From Candidatus Curtissbacteria bacterium RIFCSPHIGHO2_01_FULL_41_11 (GTDB lineage Bacteria; Patescibacteriota; Microgenomatia; Curtissbacterales; GWA2-41-24), in assembly GCA_001776335.1 (NCBI GenBank), contig MFAZ01000043.1, positions 1 through 64,000 on the forward strand: 64,000 nt of DNA, written 5' to 3'. A program made the position numbers and the translations under genes. Under the pieces are notes generated by a model that searched no databases, was not told the DNA's origin, and worked only from the letters and a program-made list of their open reading frames with translations. Below are positions 7,725-16,349 of this stretch, in pieces; position 1 is the stretch's first letter, and each line of letters starts with the position of its first letter.

Positions 7725-8140
7725 TATTTTGGTGAAACTTCAATTGCGCCTAAGTCGATTTTCGATTCTTCCAGTTCAAAAATAAATCTTCCCGTTGAAT
7801 TAGCGGTAAATTTAAGCTCTTTTGGATTATCTTTTTCTAAATCAACGAATTCGTCATAGCCATGAACATGAAACTCTTCGGGCTCATCGGTCGTTATCCT
7901 GATTACAATTTCGTCCCCTTCGGTTATTTTGATCGTTTCCGGACCAGATACCAGTTTTTTGTCTGCAATAACCAACTCAAAAGTTTTAACTGTAGATTCT
8001 GGGGATGGACTTTGAATCGTGGTAGAAGTTTGAGCCTGACCTGGAGTATTCTCTATTTGCTTTTTTGGTTTGAACATGAAAAAGAGACCTGCAAGTATTG
8101 CAACAGTTAAAACTAGATAAATTATTGGGTTAATCTTCAT
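7724..8140 (-). CDS. Membrane-anchored cupredoxin-like protein
   Basis: A 138-residue protein: N-terminal anchor at about 6-25, a Thr/Ser/Pro linker at 32-50, and a single beta-sandwich domain at about 52-137. The FHVHGYDEF strand and the C-terminal GRFIFELEES segment follow the cupredoxin_1 pattern, with the two His of HVH as possible ligands. There is no cysteine, so a classical type 1 (blue) copper site cannot form. Overlaps the membrane-protein gene by one base and is preceded by its own promoter. Confidence 0.65.
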   Translation of the reverse strand: MKINPIIYLVLTVAILAGLFFMFKPKKQIENTPGQAQTSTTIQSPSPESTVKTFELVIADKKLVSGPETIKITEGDEIVIRITTDEPEEFHVHGYDEFVDLEKDNPKELKFTANSTGRFIFELEESKIDLGAIEVSPK

Positions 8141-8151
8141 AAACTTTTAAA

Positions 8152-8180
8152 TTTATACACTAAATACTCACAATTGTCTA
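8152..8180 (-). promoter_or_regulatory. Promoter of the cupredoxin-like/membrane protein operon
   Basis: On the minus strand TAGACA (8175-8180), a 17-nt spacer and TATAAA (8152-8157) differ from the sigma-70 consensus by one base each. A start point about 7 nt after the -10 falls 4-5 nt before the ATG at 8140, so the mRNA would be nearly leaderless. Confidence 0.5.
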
Positions 8181-8272
8181 GAAATTTGTGGTAGTTTTTT
8201 TATGATTCAGTCTGTGGCCTGTACTGCAGCGCCTCTGCAACCATTCGATTACTCTCATGGTCTTAGAATCCC

Positions 8273-9811
8273 TTAATTATTATCATTTGGGCGATATTGG
8301 AGGGATTCTGCGACATGATTTGATTTGATTTTGACGGAATCTTCCAGGTCGGCAATAGTTCTTGCAATTTTAATGACTCTATGAAATGCCCGTGCTGATA
8401 AGTTGAGTTTTGTAATTGCTTGTTTTAAAAGCAATATTGATTGCTCGTCTAAATTGCAAAACTGTTTAAGTTGCTTGTTGTTCATTTCTGCATTTGATGT
8501 AATCTTTTGACCTTTGAATCTTTTAAGCTGAATGTCTCTGGCTCTCTGGACTCGTTTTTGGATTGTTGCTGATGATTCCGACTTAAATGCTAGAGTGAGT
8601 TTATCCGGACGCACCATGGGGACTGATATGTGCATGTCGATCCTGTCCAAAATTGGACCGGAAATTCTTTTTTGATAACGTGTAATTGCCGAGGGTGTGC
8701 AGGTGCAATTCCTGGTTTCGTCTCCAAAATAACCGCAGGGACATGGATTCGCTGCAGCAACTAAAGAAAAGCGGCATGGAAATTTTACCGAACCGGCAGC
8801 ACGTGAGATGGTAATATGACCATCTTCCATTGGTTGGCGAAGTGCCTCCAAAACTTGTCTGGGAAATTCGGGGAATTCATCAAGAAATAAAACTCCCCGA
8901 TGTGCCAAGGAAATTTCTCCGGGTCTTGGAATATTGCCTCCTCCAATTAGACCAATATGACTTGTTGTGTGATGAGGACTACGAAAAGGTCTCGATGTGA
9001 TTATGGGGTTGTCTGATGATAGAAGATTGGCGACTGAATAAATTTTGGTTACCTCTAAACTTTCTTCGAAGGAGAGAATTGGCAGGATCGTAGCATAACT
9101 TCTAGCCATTAAAGTTTTGCCGGCTCCAGGCGGACCTTTCATCAGAACGTTGTGGCCCCCAGCTGCTGAAATTTCAAGTGCACGTTTAGCGCTTTCCTGG
9201 CCTTTGATATTTTCGAAATTATATTCACCGTCTTCGATGTTGGTATATTTTTGTTTCTTAAATTTTGCGGGACTTATGGATTTTGGCTCTGTTTGATTTA
9301 ATGTTGAAAAGTGGTCGAAGAGTTGTTTAAGAGATTTAACAGGGAAAATTTTTATCTTGTCTACAGTTTGAGCTTCTTCCAGATTGTCTTCGGGAATGAA
9401 AAGATTTTTAAACTTTTTGTCCCTTGCAGTTATTGCGCAAGGCAAAACTCCCCAAATTCTACGAAGAGAACCATCGAGAGAAAGTTCTCCTAAGAATATG
9501 GAGTCTGACAAATCGGGGTTCTGTAATTGCTCCGAAGCGACGAGTATCCCAAGTGCCATCGGAAGGTCGTAAGCGGGACCTTCTTTGGGAAGATCGGCGG
9601 GTGCCAGGTTGACTGTTATTCTTTTTGGAGGCATGTCGGCGCCGGAGTTTTTTAGCGCTGCGCGAACCCTTTCTTTGGATTCTTCTACTGCTTTGTCTGG
9701 AAGACCAACTATGGTAAAACTTGGGAGACCTTGCGCGGCAATATCAATTTCCACGGTTATCGGAACCGCATCAAGACCAACAACTGCAGCCGAGGTAATT
9801 TTAGCAAGCAT
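8273..9811 (-). CDS. YifB/ComM-family AAA+ ATPase (Mg-chelatase-like)
   Basis: A 512-residue member of the YifB/ComM family. ComM is a hexameric helicase that promotes branch migration during natural transformation. The N-terminal Lon-like domain (about 1-165, AKITSAAVVGLDAVPITVE) precedes the AAA+ domain with Walker A GPPGAGKT at about residue 226 and Walker B LFLDEFPEF; a Cys cluster (CPCGYFGDETRNCTC, about 357-371) marks the conserved zinc-like insert, and the Mg-chelatase C-terminal domain follows. Length is normal. Consistent with DNA uptake, as expected in organisms that scavenge nucleic acids. Confidence 0.92.
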   Translation of the reverse strand: MLAKITSAAVVGLDAVPITVEIDIAAQGLPSFTIVGLPDKAVEESKERVRAALKNSGADMPPKRITVNLAPADLPKEGPAYDLPMALGILVASEQLQNPDLSDSIFLGELSLDGSLRRIWGVLPCAITARDKKFKNLFIPEDNLEEAQTVDKIKIFPVKSLKQLFDHFSTLNQTEPKSISPAKFKKQKYTNIEDGEYNFENIKGQESAKRALEISAAGGHNVLMKGPPGAGKTLMARSYATILPILSFEESLEVTKIYSVANLLSSDNPIITSRPFRSPHHTTSHIGLIGGGNIPRPGEISLAHRGVLFLDEFPEFPRQVLEALRQPMEDGHITISRAAGSVKFPCRFSLVAAANPCPCGYFGDETRNCTCTPSAITRYQKRISGPILDRIDMHISVPMVRPDKLTLAFKSESSATIQKRVQRARDIQLKRFKGQKITSNAEMNNKQLKQFCNLDEQSILLLKQAITKLNLSARAFHRVIKIARTIADLEDSVKIKSNHVAESLQYRPNDNN

Positions 9812-9813
9812 TT

Positions 9814-10416
9814 TTAAGCTTTAGGATAGGCGATAACTATTAGACGTTTTTCGTCGAAGTTACCATCACATGTATAAACAGTCAGTTGATCTCTTGGAGA
9901 GATTATTGAATCGACATCTTGAGGTGTGACTTTTCTTTTTTCCGAAACAAGGTACGTGTATACCTTGTCTTTTGTTTTAACATTTATCTCTGCCCCCACA
10001 CTGATGTTTGCTAAATTCCCTAAAACGTTAGTCCTGTTGTGCCCATACAAAATAACATTACCTGAACCTGGTACTTCTGACGTAGAAAGCCATGAAACGC
10101 GAGTATCGGAGAGAGTCCAAACATTATCAACAATCTGACCGGGAGAAATTGGCAGATTAATGTTAACACTTGGGATTGAGATAAAAGTTGGTGGGGATAA
10201 TTCTTGTTGTGCGGAGGTGTTTTCGGAATTTTGTGATACGGGTGAGGGCTTGGCAATTTTTGCTGCAAGAGTTTGTTTTTGTTTGTCTTCACCTAAAAGG
10301 TTTTTGACTATTTTTGTGGGGTAAATTTTTATAGCAAGAAGCGCAATGATGGTTGCGCTCATTCCGAAAATTAACAGTTGTATGAAGTAATCACTCTTCA
10401 GCTTTGCTCCTGGCAA
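9814..10416 (-). CDS. Sortase (class D/E-like transpeptidase)
   Basis: A 200-residue enzyme that links surface proteins to the cell envelope. One membrane anchor (about 11-31), a variable linker, then the sortase beta barrel (about 75-200) with the catalytic triad visible: His126 in YGHN, Cys183 in TVYTCDG and Arg191 in KRLIVIAYP. The frame opens at a TTG that overlaps the preceding gene by 26 nt; AGGAG inside the overlap would better serve a CTG at about 10401, so the exact start is uncertain. Its neighbour looks like its substrate. Confidence 0.88.
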   Translation of the reverse strand: MPGAKLKSDYFIQLLIFGMSATIIALLAIKIYPTKIVKNLLGEDKQKQTLAAKIAKPSPVSQNSENTSAQQELSPPTFISIPSVNINLPISPGQIVDNVWTLSDTRVSWLSTSEVPGSGNVILYGHNRTNVLGNLANISVGAEINVKTKDKVYTYLVSEKRKVTPQDVDSIISPRDQLTVYTCDGNFDEKRLIVIAYPKA

Positions 10417-10753
10417 TTTTTAAACCAATCAGAAAAGCAAGTAATCCAACTCCAAGTGCTATCACCCATTTTGCTATTTCTTTATTGTTGCTCGTTTCTC
10501 CGAGAGTCGTCGTTTCACCGAGTACTTCCTGCTTGGTGGTGCCGCCTGCGGCTGCAGAACTTGATGAGGGAGTTTCAGATGGCGAAGGTGTGTCGGTGGG
10601 TGAAGGACTTGGCGAGGCTGAAGGGTCTGTGGATGGGGAGGGGCTTACGCTCGGGCTTGAGCTGGGGTCGGTTTGGGCAAAAGCGGTAACAGCTCCAGCA
10701 AATATTAAAGCGCAGGATGTGGCTAGCGCTAAGGCAGCTTTCCTTAATATCAT
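10391..10753 (-). CDS. Secreted Ser/Pro-rich protein, probable sortase substrate
   Basis: A 120-residue protein with a signal peptide (about 1-26, cleavage after AFA), a Ser/Pro/Thr-rich stalk (27-68) built from SPS, TPS and DPS units, a duplicated LGET motif (78-81 and 84-87), a hydrophobic segment (about 94-112) and a basic tail (KIARSKAEE). This stalk-motif-helix-basic-tail plan is that of a sortase substrate, though LGET is not a known sorting motif. The sortase gene starts inside its 3' end. Confidence 0.68.
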   Translation of the reverse strand: MILRKAALALATSCALIFAGAVTAFAQTDPSSSPSVSPSPSTDPSASPSPSPTDTPSPSETPSSSSAAAGGTTKQEVLGETTTLGETSNNKEIAKWVIALGVGLLAFLIGLKIARSKAEE

Positions 10754-10764
10754 GCAATATCTAG

Positions 10765-10792
10765 ATTATCTAAAAACAGGCTAAAATTGCAA
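10765..10792 (-). promoter_or_regulatory. Promoter of the substrate-sortase pair
   Basis: TTGCAA (10787-10792), a 16-nt spacer and GATAAT (10765-10770) on the minus strand. The predicted start point is about 4-5 nt before the ATG at 10753, leaving no room for a ribosome binding site. Confidence 0.45.
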
Positions 10793-10806
10793 TACCCAAG
10801 ATTTTT

Positions 10807-11640
10807 TCACTTTTTTGACTTTCTCCAACCGGCGGCTTGAGCGTCTTCTTCCGTGCAAAACCATCGTTCTCCCTGTGATTGGTCAATTTGGGTTTTGTTG
10901 TAATAATATTGTCCAGGCATATGATAAATTTTACCATTTGAGCTTATATTCCCTTTGACTATGCAATTTGCATCCGGGGGCTGCTGATTCTGAAAGGTTT
11001 GAACCGGTGCTTTATAAGATGAGTTGCAGGCTGACCACAATCCTAACTTATTCTGCTCCGCCTCTTGTTGAGCCTGCAGGAGTTGATTTTGATACTTTAT
11101 GTCTGGCGGATAAGAGCTTGAGGTGGCATATCCCTGGCGCACAAGAAGATCGTTGACCATAACACCTTCAATATAAACATACCTCAGGAGTCTTCCATAT
11201 TTGTCTGTTTCGGATACATCCTTCTCTAAAGTGACATTTTTACCTTCTACCAATTCCTTGTTTTTGCTTGCGGCTTCTTGCCCAAAACATTGCACAGTTT
11301 CCCGTGGATCTACGGTTTCTGGTGTATCAATTCCAATGTATCTGACTCTTTGGCCTCCTTCCCCTCCAGAGACGGGTCCGCCTATGGCGGAGATTTCTAT
11401 TGTGTCACCATCTATTACTCTGATTACTTTAAATATTTGTTCGGTAGTTGTTTCGGTAGTTGTTTTGAGTATTGTCGGACTTTGCTGATTTGAAGTTTTT
11501 GCACCTTGGGTTTTTTCTCCATCAATTTTAATACTTGTTGAAACGGGTTTTTTGAAATTTAAAGAAAAAACAGAATAGGAAAATACAAGAGCTAATAGGG
11601 CGACGAGTGATATTAAAGAGTACTTAAATTTCGGAGGCAA
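10807..11640 (-). CDS. Secreted/anchored thermonuclease with C-terminal sunset-type domain
   Basis: A 277-residue Ca-dependent nuclease of the staphylococcal nuclease family. After an N-terminal membrane segment (about 8-28) the SNase domain covers about 68-205 with the expected residues: Asp77 and Asp79 in VIDGDT, Arg100, Asp105 and Glu108 in RYIGIDTPE, Arg150 in DKYGRLLR. A second domain (about 225-275, CIVKGNISSNGKIYHMPGQ) follows the short 'sunset' domain often attached to secreted nucleases. A surface nuclease suits nucleotide scavenging from outside DNA; it starts 1 nt downstream of the small membrane protein gene. Confidence 0.9.
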   Translation of the reverse strand: MPPKFKYSLISLVALLALVFSYSVFSLNFKKPVSTSIKIDGEKTQGAKTSNQQSPTILKTTTETTTEQIFKVIRVIDGDTIEISAIGGPVSGGEGGQRVRYIGIDTPETVDPRETVQCFGQEAASKNKELVEGKNVTLEKDVSETDKYGRLLRYVYIEGVMVNDLLVRQGYATSSSYPPDIKYQNQLLQAQQEAEQNKLGLWSACNSSYKAPVQTFQNQQPPDANCIVKGNISSNGKIYHMPGQYYYNKTQIDQSQGERWFCTEEDAQAAGWRKSKK

Positions 11641-11641
11641 C

Positions 11642-12046
11642 TCAATCTTTTCTTTCTTTGACTAAAAAACCGCGCATGGTTTTTGTTGCGAAATAGAAAG
11701 CAAATAAAAAGAGGGCCGCAAGTGTTTGATTGATTAGAAAGAAGAAAAAATCATCAGCCGAGGAGAATGTCAAAACAGCATAATATTCAAAAACTATAAA
11801 GCCTATTGACGATGTTACAACATCGACAAAGCTGAGCCATTTTTGTGCAGGATTTGTGAGACCAGCGACAAAAACCAGTGCCAGGATCGCAAAAATTGTG
11901 ACGTAAAACGGAACCGGAATTAAATCCCTTAAAAGCGGCAAGCCCAGAAGCAGAATCGTTCCAGCAAGGAAGAAGAGAAGTCTCACGATATCCCCGTAAT
12001 AATGAGGGAACCTGCCAATGCCAAGCAAAGTCTTAAGAGAGGCCAT
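11642..12046 (-). CDS. Small integral membrane protein, four spans
   Basis: A 134-residue protein with four predicted membrane segments (about 20-40, 48-65, 78-95, 103-125) and a basic C-terminus. I do not recognise the family. It precedes the nuclease gene with 1 nt between them, so both are probably read from one transcript. Confidence 0.7.
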   Translation of the reverse strand: MASLKTLLGIGRFPHYYGDIVRLLFFLAGTILLLGLPLLRDLIPVPFYVTIFAILALVFVAGLTNPAQKWLSFVDVVTSSIGFIVFEYYAVLTFSSADDFFFFLINQTLAALFLFAFYFATKTMRGFLVKERKD

Positions 12047-12094
12047 AAATTTATGATATACAATTTAGCTTGTAAGAACAAGGATCTCATTTCT

Positions 12095-12124
12095 TTGCAA
12101 TTTTAGAACTACTATGTCTATTAT
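12095..12124 (+). promoter_or_regulatory. Promoter of the GtrA-family gene
   Basis: TTGCAA (12095-12100), an 18-nt spacer and TATTAT (12119-12124). The ATG at 12133 lies 8 nt after the -10, so transcription should begin at or next to the start codon. Confidence 0.42.
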
Positions 12125-12132
12125 TAAAAAGG

Positions 12133-12720
12133 ATGAGTAAAAAAGATTCTCTGCTGTCTGCAGCTGCCGGATTAGGTGTGGCCGTTTTTTTGGTGCCGAC
12201 TCTTCTTAATACAAATATTGGAAGCAAGATTCCTCTTTTCCCTTTGTCTCTTTTGGCACTGCCGGTTTTTACTTATGGCGGAATGTTCGTTGCAAGTATT
12301 ATCGGAAGATCCTTTCCAATTCTTTGGCAACTTGCGAAGTTTGCGCTTGTCGGGGTTTTAAATACTGCGATTGATTTCGGAGCTTTAAACTTTTTGATTG
12401 CCAGAACAGGGGTGGTGAGCGGACCGCTCATTATTGCACTCAACGCAACATCATTTTCACTTGCTGTAATTAATAGTTATTTCTGGAATAAAGGTTGGGT
12501 TTTCCCTGAAGGGAAAAAGTCTAATTTTCTGACCTTTTTTGCGGTTACCTTGGTTGGGCTTGCGATAAATTCTGGGGTTGTTTTCATTCTGACTACTTTT
12601 GTTTCTCCCGTATTTGTGACTTCAAGTAAGCTTTGGGCGAATCTTGCGAAGGTACTTGCAACAGGACTTTCTTTGGTTTGGAATTTCCTGGGATATCGTC
12701 TAATCGTATTTAAGCGTTGA
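12133..12720 (+). CDS. GtrA-family membrane protein
   Basis: A 195-residue protein with an extra N-terminal hydrophobic pair (about 8-58) and then the GtrA domain (about 65-193, four spans; QLAKFALVGVLNTAIDFG, SYFWNKGWVF, WNFLGYRLIVFKR). GtrA proteins are thought to flip undecaprenyl-linked sugars across the membrane for envelope glycosylation. AAGG abuts the ATG with no spacing, so it cannot act as a normal ribosome binding site. The 3' end overlaps the convergent rdgB gene by 11 bp. Confidence 0.85.
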   Translation: MSKKDSLLSAAAGLGVAVFLVPTLLNTNIGSKIPLFPLSLLALPVFTYGGMFVASIIGRSFPILWQLAKFALVGVLNTAIDFGALNFLIARTGVVSGPLIIALNATSFSLAVINSYFWNKGWVFPEGKKSNFLTFFAVTLVGLAINSGVVFILTTFVSPVFVTSSKLWANLAKVLATGLSLVWNFLGYRLIVFKR

Positions 12721-13252
12721 GGTATTTTTTCAGTTTTTTTAAGGCGAGAGCCCTGTGAGAAATTTTGTTTTTTAATGATGAAGGCATTTGAGAATAAGTT
12801 TTGTTGTACCCCTTAGGAATAAAAACAAAGTCGAACCCAAAACCGGAATTGCCTCTTGCGTGTGGAATAACTTTTCCCCAAACCGTTCCTTTGAAAACCT
12901 TTAAAGTGCGTCCATCGTAGATTGCGACAGCATCTGTCACCTTAGTTTTTCTACTTCCCTTAACCAATTGGACAGTTTTTTCCTCGCCTAAAGTTTTAAG
13001 GAAAAACTTTACAAACGGACCGGGCAGACCGTTTAATCCTTCAATTTCCAAGCTAACATCGGTAACTAAAACCGGCTTTTTAATTTTTTCGTATGCGGCT
13101 TTGGCTTTTTCGGTAATTACCTCGTCTAAGTTTAACGACTGGATTTCGGGAATATCTATATTGGAGATTTTATGGTTGGTCCCCAAAATTGCATTGATTT
13201 CGTCAATTTTGCCAGCGTTTGAAGTTACAACTACAAGATCGCTGATTTTCAT
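12710..13252 (-). CDS. rdgB: Non-canonical purine NTP pyrophosphatase (XTP/dITP, RdgB/HAM1 family)
   Basis: A 180-residue enzyme that hydrolyses ITP, dITP and XTP to keep deaminated purines out of nucleic acids. VTSNAGKIDEIN (about 9-20) is the substrate-binding signature, followed by VTDVSLEIEGLNGLPGPFVKFF (about 63-84) and SGFGFDFVFIPKG (about 136-148). Placed last in the purine block, sharing its first base with the HAD hydrolase gene's end, which fits a house-cleaning role for IMP/XMP-derived nucleotides. Confidence 0.9.
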   Translation of the reverse strand: MKISDLVVVTSNAGKIDEINAILGTNHKISNIDIPEIQSLNLDEVITEKAKAAYEKIKKPVLVTDVSLEIEGLNGLPGPFVKFFLKTLGEEKTVQLVKGSRKTKVTDAVAIYDGRTLKVFKGTVWGKVIPHARGNSGFGFDFVFIPKGYNKTYSQMPSSLKNKISHRALALKKLKKYLNA

Positions 13253-13857
13253 TATATTTTTACTCCTGATTTTTTTAGGCTGCTAGCCAAACTTTTTGAA
13301 CCTTTAAATAAGATTGAATGAATTCCAACAGAATTTGCACTTTCTATATTTGCAATTTTGTCATCAATAAATATTACCCCAGAAGGCTTCACTCTTATTT
13401 TTTTTAAAACGTGTAAGAAGATTTCTTGATCAGGTTTTTTTAAACCGAGCGTAAATGATGTAAAAACTTTATCAAAAAGTTCGTAAATTCCAGTTTTACC
13501 TATAGCATTGAAATGAAGATCTATGGTGTTTGAAAGTAAGTAAATTTTATAATCTTTTTTAAGTTTTTTGATTATTTTGATAACTTGTTTATCTATATCC
13601 ACTTGGGATTCATGAATTTTTTGCCATGTTTCGATTATACTTGCTATCGTTTTTTCACCTGATGTGATGTTTTGAAAAAGTTTCGCAACTTTTTTGACAT
13701 TTAATCTACCCAGGGTCCAGTCATTTTTATACTTTTCGTAAAATTCTTGGACCTTTATGTCCTCAATTCCAAAGAAATTTCCCATTAGTTCGAAGGTATT
13801 TTCATAAGTGTGTCTGAGGACGACGCCTCCCAAATCAAAAATGATAGCTTTTATCAT
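13252..13857 (-). CDS. HAD-superfamily hydrolase (subfamily IA)
   Basis: About 201 residues from the ATG at 13857 (a TTG 15 nt upstream would add five residues inside guaA; the ATG is preferred because it begins 1 nt after the guaA stop). Motif I is IFDLGGVVL, motif II LLSNT, motif III the Lys of GLKKPD, and motif IV VIFIDD. DLGG instead of DxDxT/V suggests a phosphatase of the haloacid dehalogenase/pyrimidine-nucleotidase branch. Placement between guaA and rdgB suggests nucleotide metabolism, unproven. Confidence 0.83.
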   Translation of the reverse strand: MIKAIIFDLGGVVLRHTYENTFELMGNFFGIEDIKVQEFYEKYKNDWTLGRLNVKKVAKLFQNITSGEKTIASIIETWQKIHESQVDIDKQVIKIIKKLKKDYKIYLLSNTIDLHFNAIGKTGIYELFDKVFTSFTLGLKKPDQEIFLHVLKKIRVKPSGVIFIDDKIANIESANSVGIHSILFKGSKSLASSLKKSGVKI

Positions 13858-13858
13858 T

Positions 13859-15379
13859 TTATTCGTATTCAATGGTTGCCGGGGGCTTTTGGGTTATATC
13901 GTAAACGACACGGTTGACGCCCCTAACTTCATTGACGATTCTGCTTGAGACTTTTTCCAAAACAACGTATGGAATTTTAGACCAGTCGGCTGTCATAAAA
14001 TCGGTGGTATCGACGGACCTTAGAGATACAATGTAAGAATATGTCCTGGCATCACCCATAACGCCTACGGATTTAACGGGAAGAAGTGCGGAAAACGCCT
14101 GATTAACTTCCTTATATATATTGTTAGATTTAAGTTCCGAGATGAAAATTTCATCTACCTCTCTTAAGATTTTTAGCCTCTCTTTGGTAACCTCCCCCAC
14201 AATTCTTATTGCTAGCCCCGGACCAGGAAATGGATGGCGCATTAAAAACTCTTCCGGTATGCCCAGAAACTTGCCTATTTTTCTTACTTCGTCCTTGTAA
14301 AGATCGGCTACCGGCTCCAATATTTCAAGTTTTAATCCCTGGGGGAGAGTTACATTGTGATGGCTTTTAATCTTATCAGCGTGTTTCGAAGTCTGCGCGG
14401 ATTCTATTCTGTCGGAATAAATTGTTCCCTGTCCCAGAAATTTTACCTGCCCAATTTTTTTGGCTTCGTCTTCTAAAATCTTGAAGTATACTTTTGCAAT
14501 TCTCTTTCTCTTTTCTTCAGGGTCTACAACCCTTTTTAGTTCTTTCAGAAATGTTTTGGAAGCGTCTACAATTTTAAAATTTTTAAACTGAACTTTTTTG
14601 GCAACTTTTTTTAGGTCTGCAATGTCATAACTTCTAAGAAGTCCGGTTTCGATGAAAACTAAATAAAGATTTTTAGGAGAAGCTTCTTTAATCAGTGTCG
14701 CGGCAACCGTCGAGTCCACACCTCCGGATACTGCCATCAAAACTTTATTTTTGCCTATTTTGTTTTTTATTTTCTTTTTGATTTCTTCTTTTAGTTCCTT
14801 AAGATCCCAATCGTGTTTTGCATTTGAAATTTTAAAGAGGAAGTTTTTGAGAAGGACTCTCCCCTTTTCAGTGTGTGTAACTTCAGGATGAAATTGAATA
14901 CCATAAAACTTCTTGTGGGAATTTTCCATAGAGGCAATTTTTGCATTTTTGCTGGATCCGGTTAATTTGAAACCTTTGGGAAGTTTGTCGACTTGGTCGC
15001 CGTGGGAAAACCATACTGTTTCGGTGGAAGAAAGACCAGAAAAAAGCTTTGATTTTGTGATATTTACAGTTTCTTTACCAAACTGTTTTGATGAGTGCAA
15101 CGAAACTTTTCCTCCAAGCTGATAAGCCATAAGTTGCAAACCATAACAGATTCCAAGTATGGGGAGACCTAGATGATAGATTCTTTGGTTGACGTGAGGA
15201 GCATTTTTTTCGTAACACGAAAACGGACTGCCGGAGAATATCAATGCTTGGGGTTTTAGACTTTGAACTTTTTCCGGGCTAATATCAGGGGAAACAAGTT
15301 CGCTTTTTACTCCAAAATCCCGCACTCTTCTGGCGATTAGGTGTGCATATTGCCCGCCAAAATTAAAAACCAAAATCAT
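13859..15379 (-). CDS. guaA: GMP synthase (glutamine-hydrolysing)
   Basis: Converts XMP to GMP using ATP and glutamine. A 506-residue single chain: class I glutaminase domain (about 1-190) with nucleophile Cys78 in GICYGLQ and the HPEV His/Glu pair; ATP-pyrophosphatase domain with the PP-loop SGGVDSTVA at about 217; and the C-terminal dimerisation domain with HPFPGPGLAIR. The gene ends one base before the HAD hydrolase start and overlaps purC by 4 nt (ATGA). guaB (IMP dehydrogenase) is not in this window. Confidence 0.96.
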   Translation of the reverse strand: MILVFNFGGQYAHLIARRVRDFGVKSELVSPDISPEKVQSLKPQALIFSGSPFSCYEKNAPHVNQRIYHLGLPILGICYGLQLMAYQLGGKVSLHSSKQFGKETVNITKSKLFSGLSSTETVWFSHGDQVDKLPKGFKLTGSSKNAKIASMENSHKKFYGIQFHPEVTHTEKGRVLLKNFLFKISNAKHDWDLKELKEEIKKKIKNKIGKNKVLMAVSGGVDSTVAATLIKEASPKNLYLVFIETGLLRSYDIADLKKVAKKVQFKNFKIVDASKTFLKELKRVVDPEEKRKRIAKVYFKILEDEAKKIGQVKFLGQGTIYSDRIESAQTSKHADKIKSHHNVTLPQGLKLEILEPVADLYKDEVRKIGKFLGIPEEFLMRHPFPGPGLAIRIVGEVTKERLKILREVDEIFISELKSNNIYKEVNQAFSALLPVKSVGVMGDARTYSYIVSLRSVDTTDFMTADWSKIPYVVLEKVSSRIVNEVRGVNRVVYDITQKPPATIEYE

Positions 15380-16347
15380 ACGAGTTTTGCCAAAGATTCT
15401 TCAATCCTTTTTCTTGGTTCGATTGAAAGGTCGATTTCAAATTTTTCTCCGGAAAGTTTTTCGTATACTTCTATATATCTGAGGGCAATTTTTGCGATTA
15501 GGTCGTTTGGCATTTTTGGAGCTTTCCCCCTGCCGGAATATCCTTGCTCCTTGAACCACAACCGCATGAACTCCTTATCATAATTTTCCGGCTCTTCGCC
15601 TTTTTTAATTCTTGCTGCAAGGGTTTTTTTTACCCAGAAGCGACTGCTATCCGGGGTATGTATTTCGTCAATTAAAATCAGTTTCCCCCTTTTATCCAAG
15701 GCGAATTCGTATTTTGTATCCGCTAAAATCAGTCCTGCTTTATCGGCAATTTGGGATCCCCTTTCAAAGAGTTTCATCGCTGTCTTTTCTATTTGTTTCC
15801 AGACTTGTGGTGATACAATTTTCTGTTTTACAATTTCTTTTGCCGTTATTGGTTCATCGTGGCCGCCTGCTCCAGTTTCTCTTGTTGTTGGAGTAATGAC
15901 AGGTTTTTTGAGTTTTTGGTTTTTGGTCAGACCTTGGGGAAATTTAATTCCATAAATAATTCTTTCACCGTTTGCATATTTTTGCCAAAGTGACGTATCT
16001 GTTACTCCGGTTATATACCCACGAACGACAACTTCAATAGGTAATGCTTGGCATTCGGACACAATCATGATATTAGGATCGATTACACCAATCATGTGGT
16101 TTTGGATAATGTCACGGGTTTTTTCAAACCAAAATTCGGAAAGTTTGGTTAAAACTGCTCCGCGGAATGGAATGTGACCCAAAACTTTATCAAAAGCGGA
16201 AATTCTATCTGTGGCTATAAGAATTCTTAAGTTGTTTTTTACAAACCAATCACGAACTTTGCCGCTATGCTTTGCTCCTAAACCGTGAAGACTAACTGTT
16301 GTGATGGCTTGGGGAATATTTTTAGCAATGGTTTTTCTGTCAATCAT
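15376..16347 (-). CDS. purC: SAICAR synthetase
   Basis: Ligates aspartate to CAIR. 323 residues, the longer form of the family (about 300 in yeast and many proteobacteria versus about 240 in E. coli). Visible blocks: SGKVRD near the N-terminus, LIATDRISAFD, the KLSEFWFEKT helix, EVVVRGYITG, and LADTKYEFALDKRGKLILIDEIHTPDSSRFW, which holds the catalytic and substrate-binding residues. Overlaps guaA by 4 nt and follows purE by 2 nt. Confidence 0.95.
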   Translation of the reverse strand: MIDRKTIAKNIPQAITTVSLHGLGAKHSGKVRDWFVKNNLRILIATDRISAFDKVLGHIPFRGAVLTKLSEFWFEKTRDIIQNHMIGVIDPNIMIVSECQALPIEVVVRGYITGVTDTSLWQKYANGERIIYGIKFPQGLTKNQKLKKPVITPTTRETGAGGHDEPITAKEIVKQKIVSPQVWKQIEKTAMKLFERGSQIADKAGLILADTKYEFALDKRGKLILIDEIHTPDSSRFWVKKTLAARIKKGEEPENYDKEFMRLWFKEQGYSGRGKAPKMPNDLIAKIALRYIEVYEKLSGEKFEIDLSIEPRKRIEESLAKLV

Positions 16348-16349
16348 TT

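Noticed and set aside
9311..9824. Open frames on the plus strand opposite yifB
   Set aside because: They mirror the codon pattern of a firm conserved gene and have no ribosome binding sites or family resemblance.
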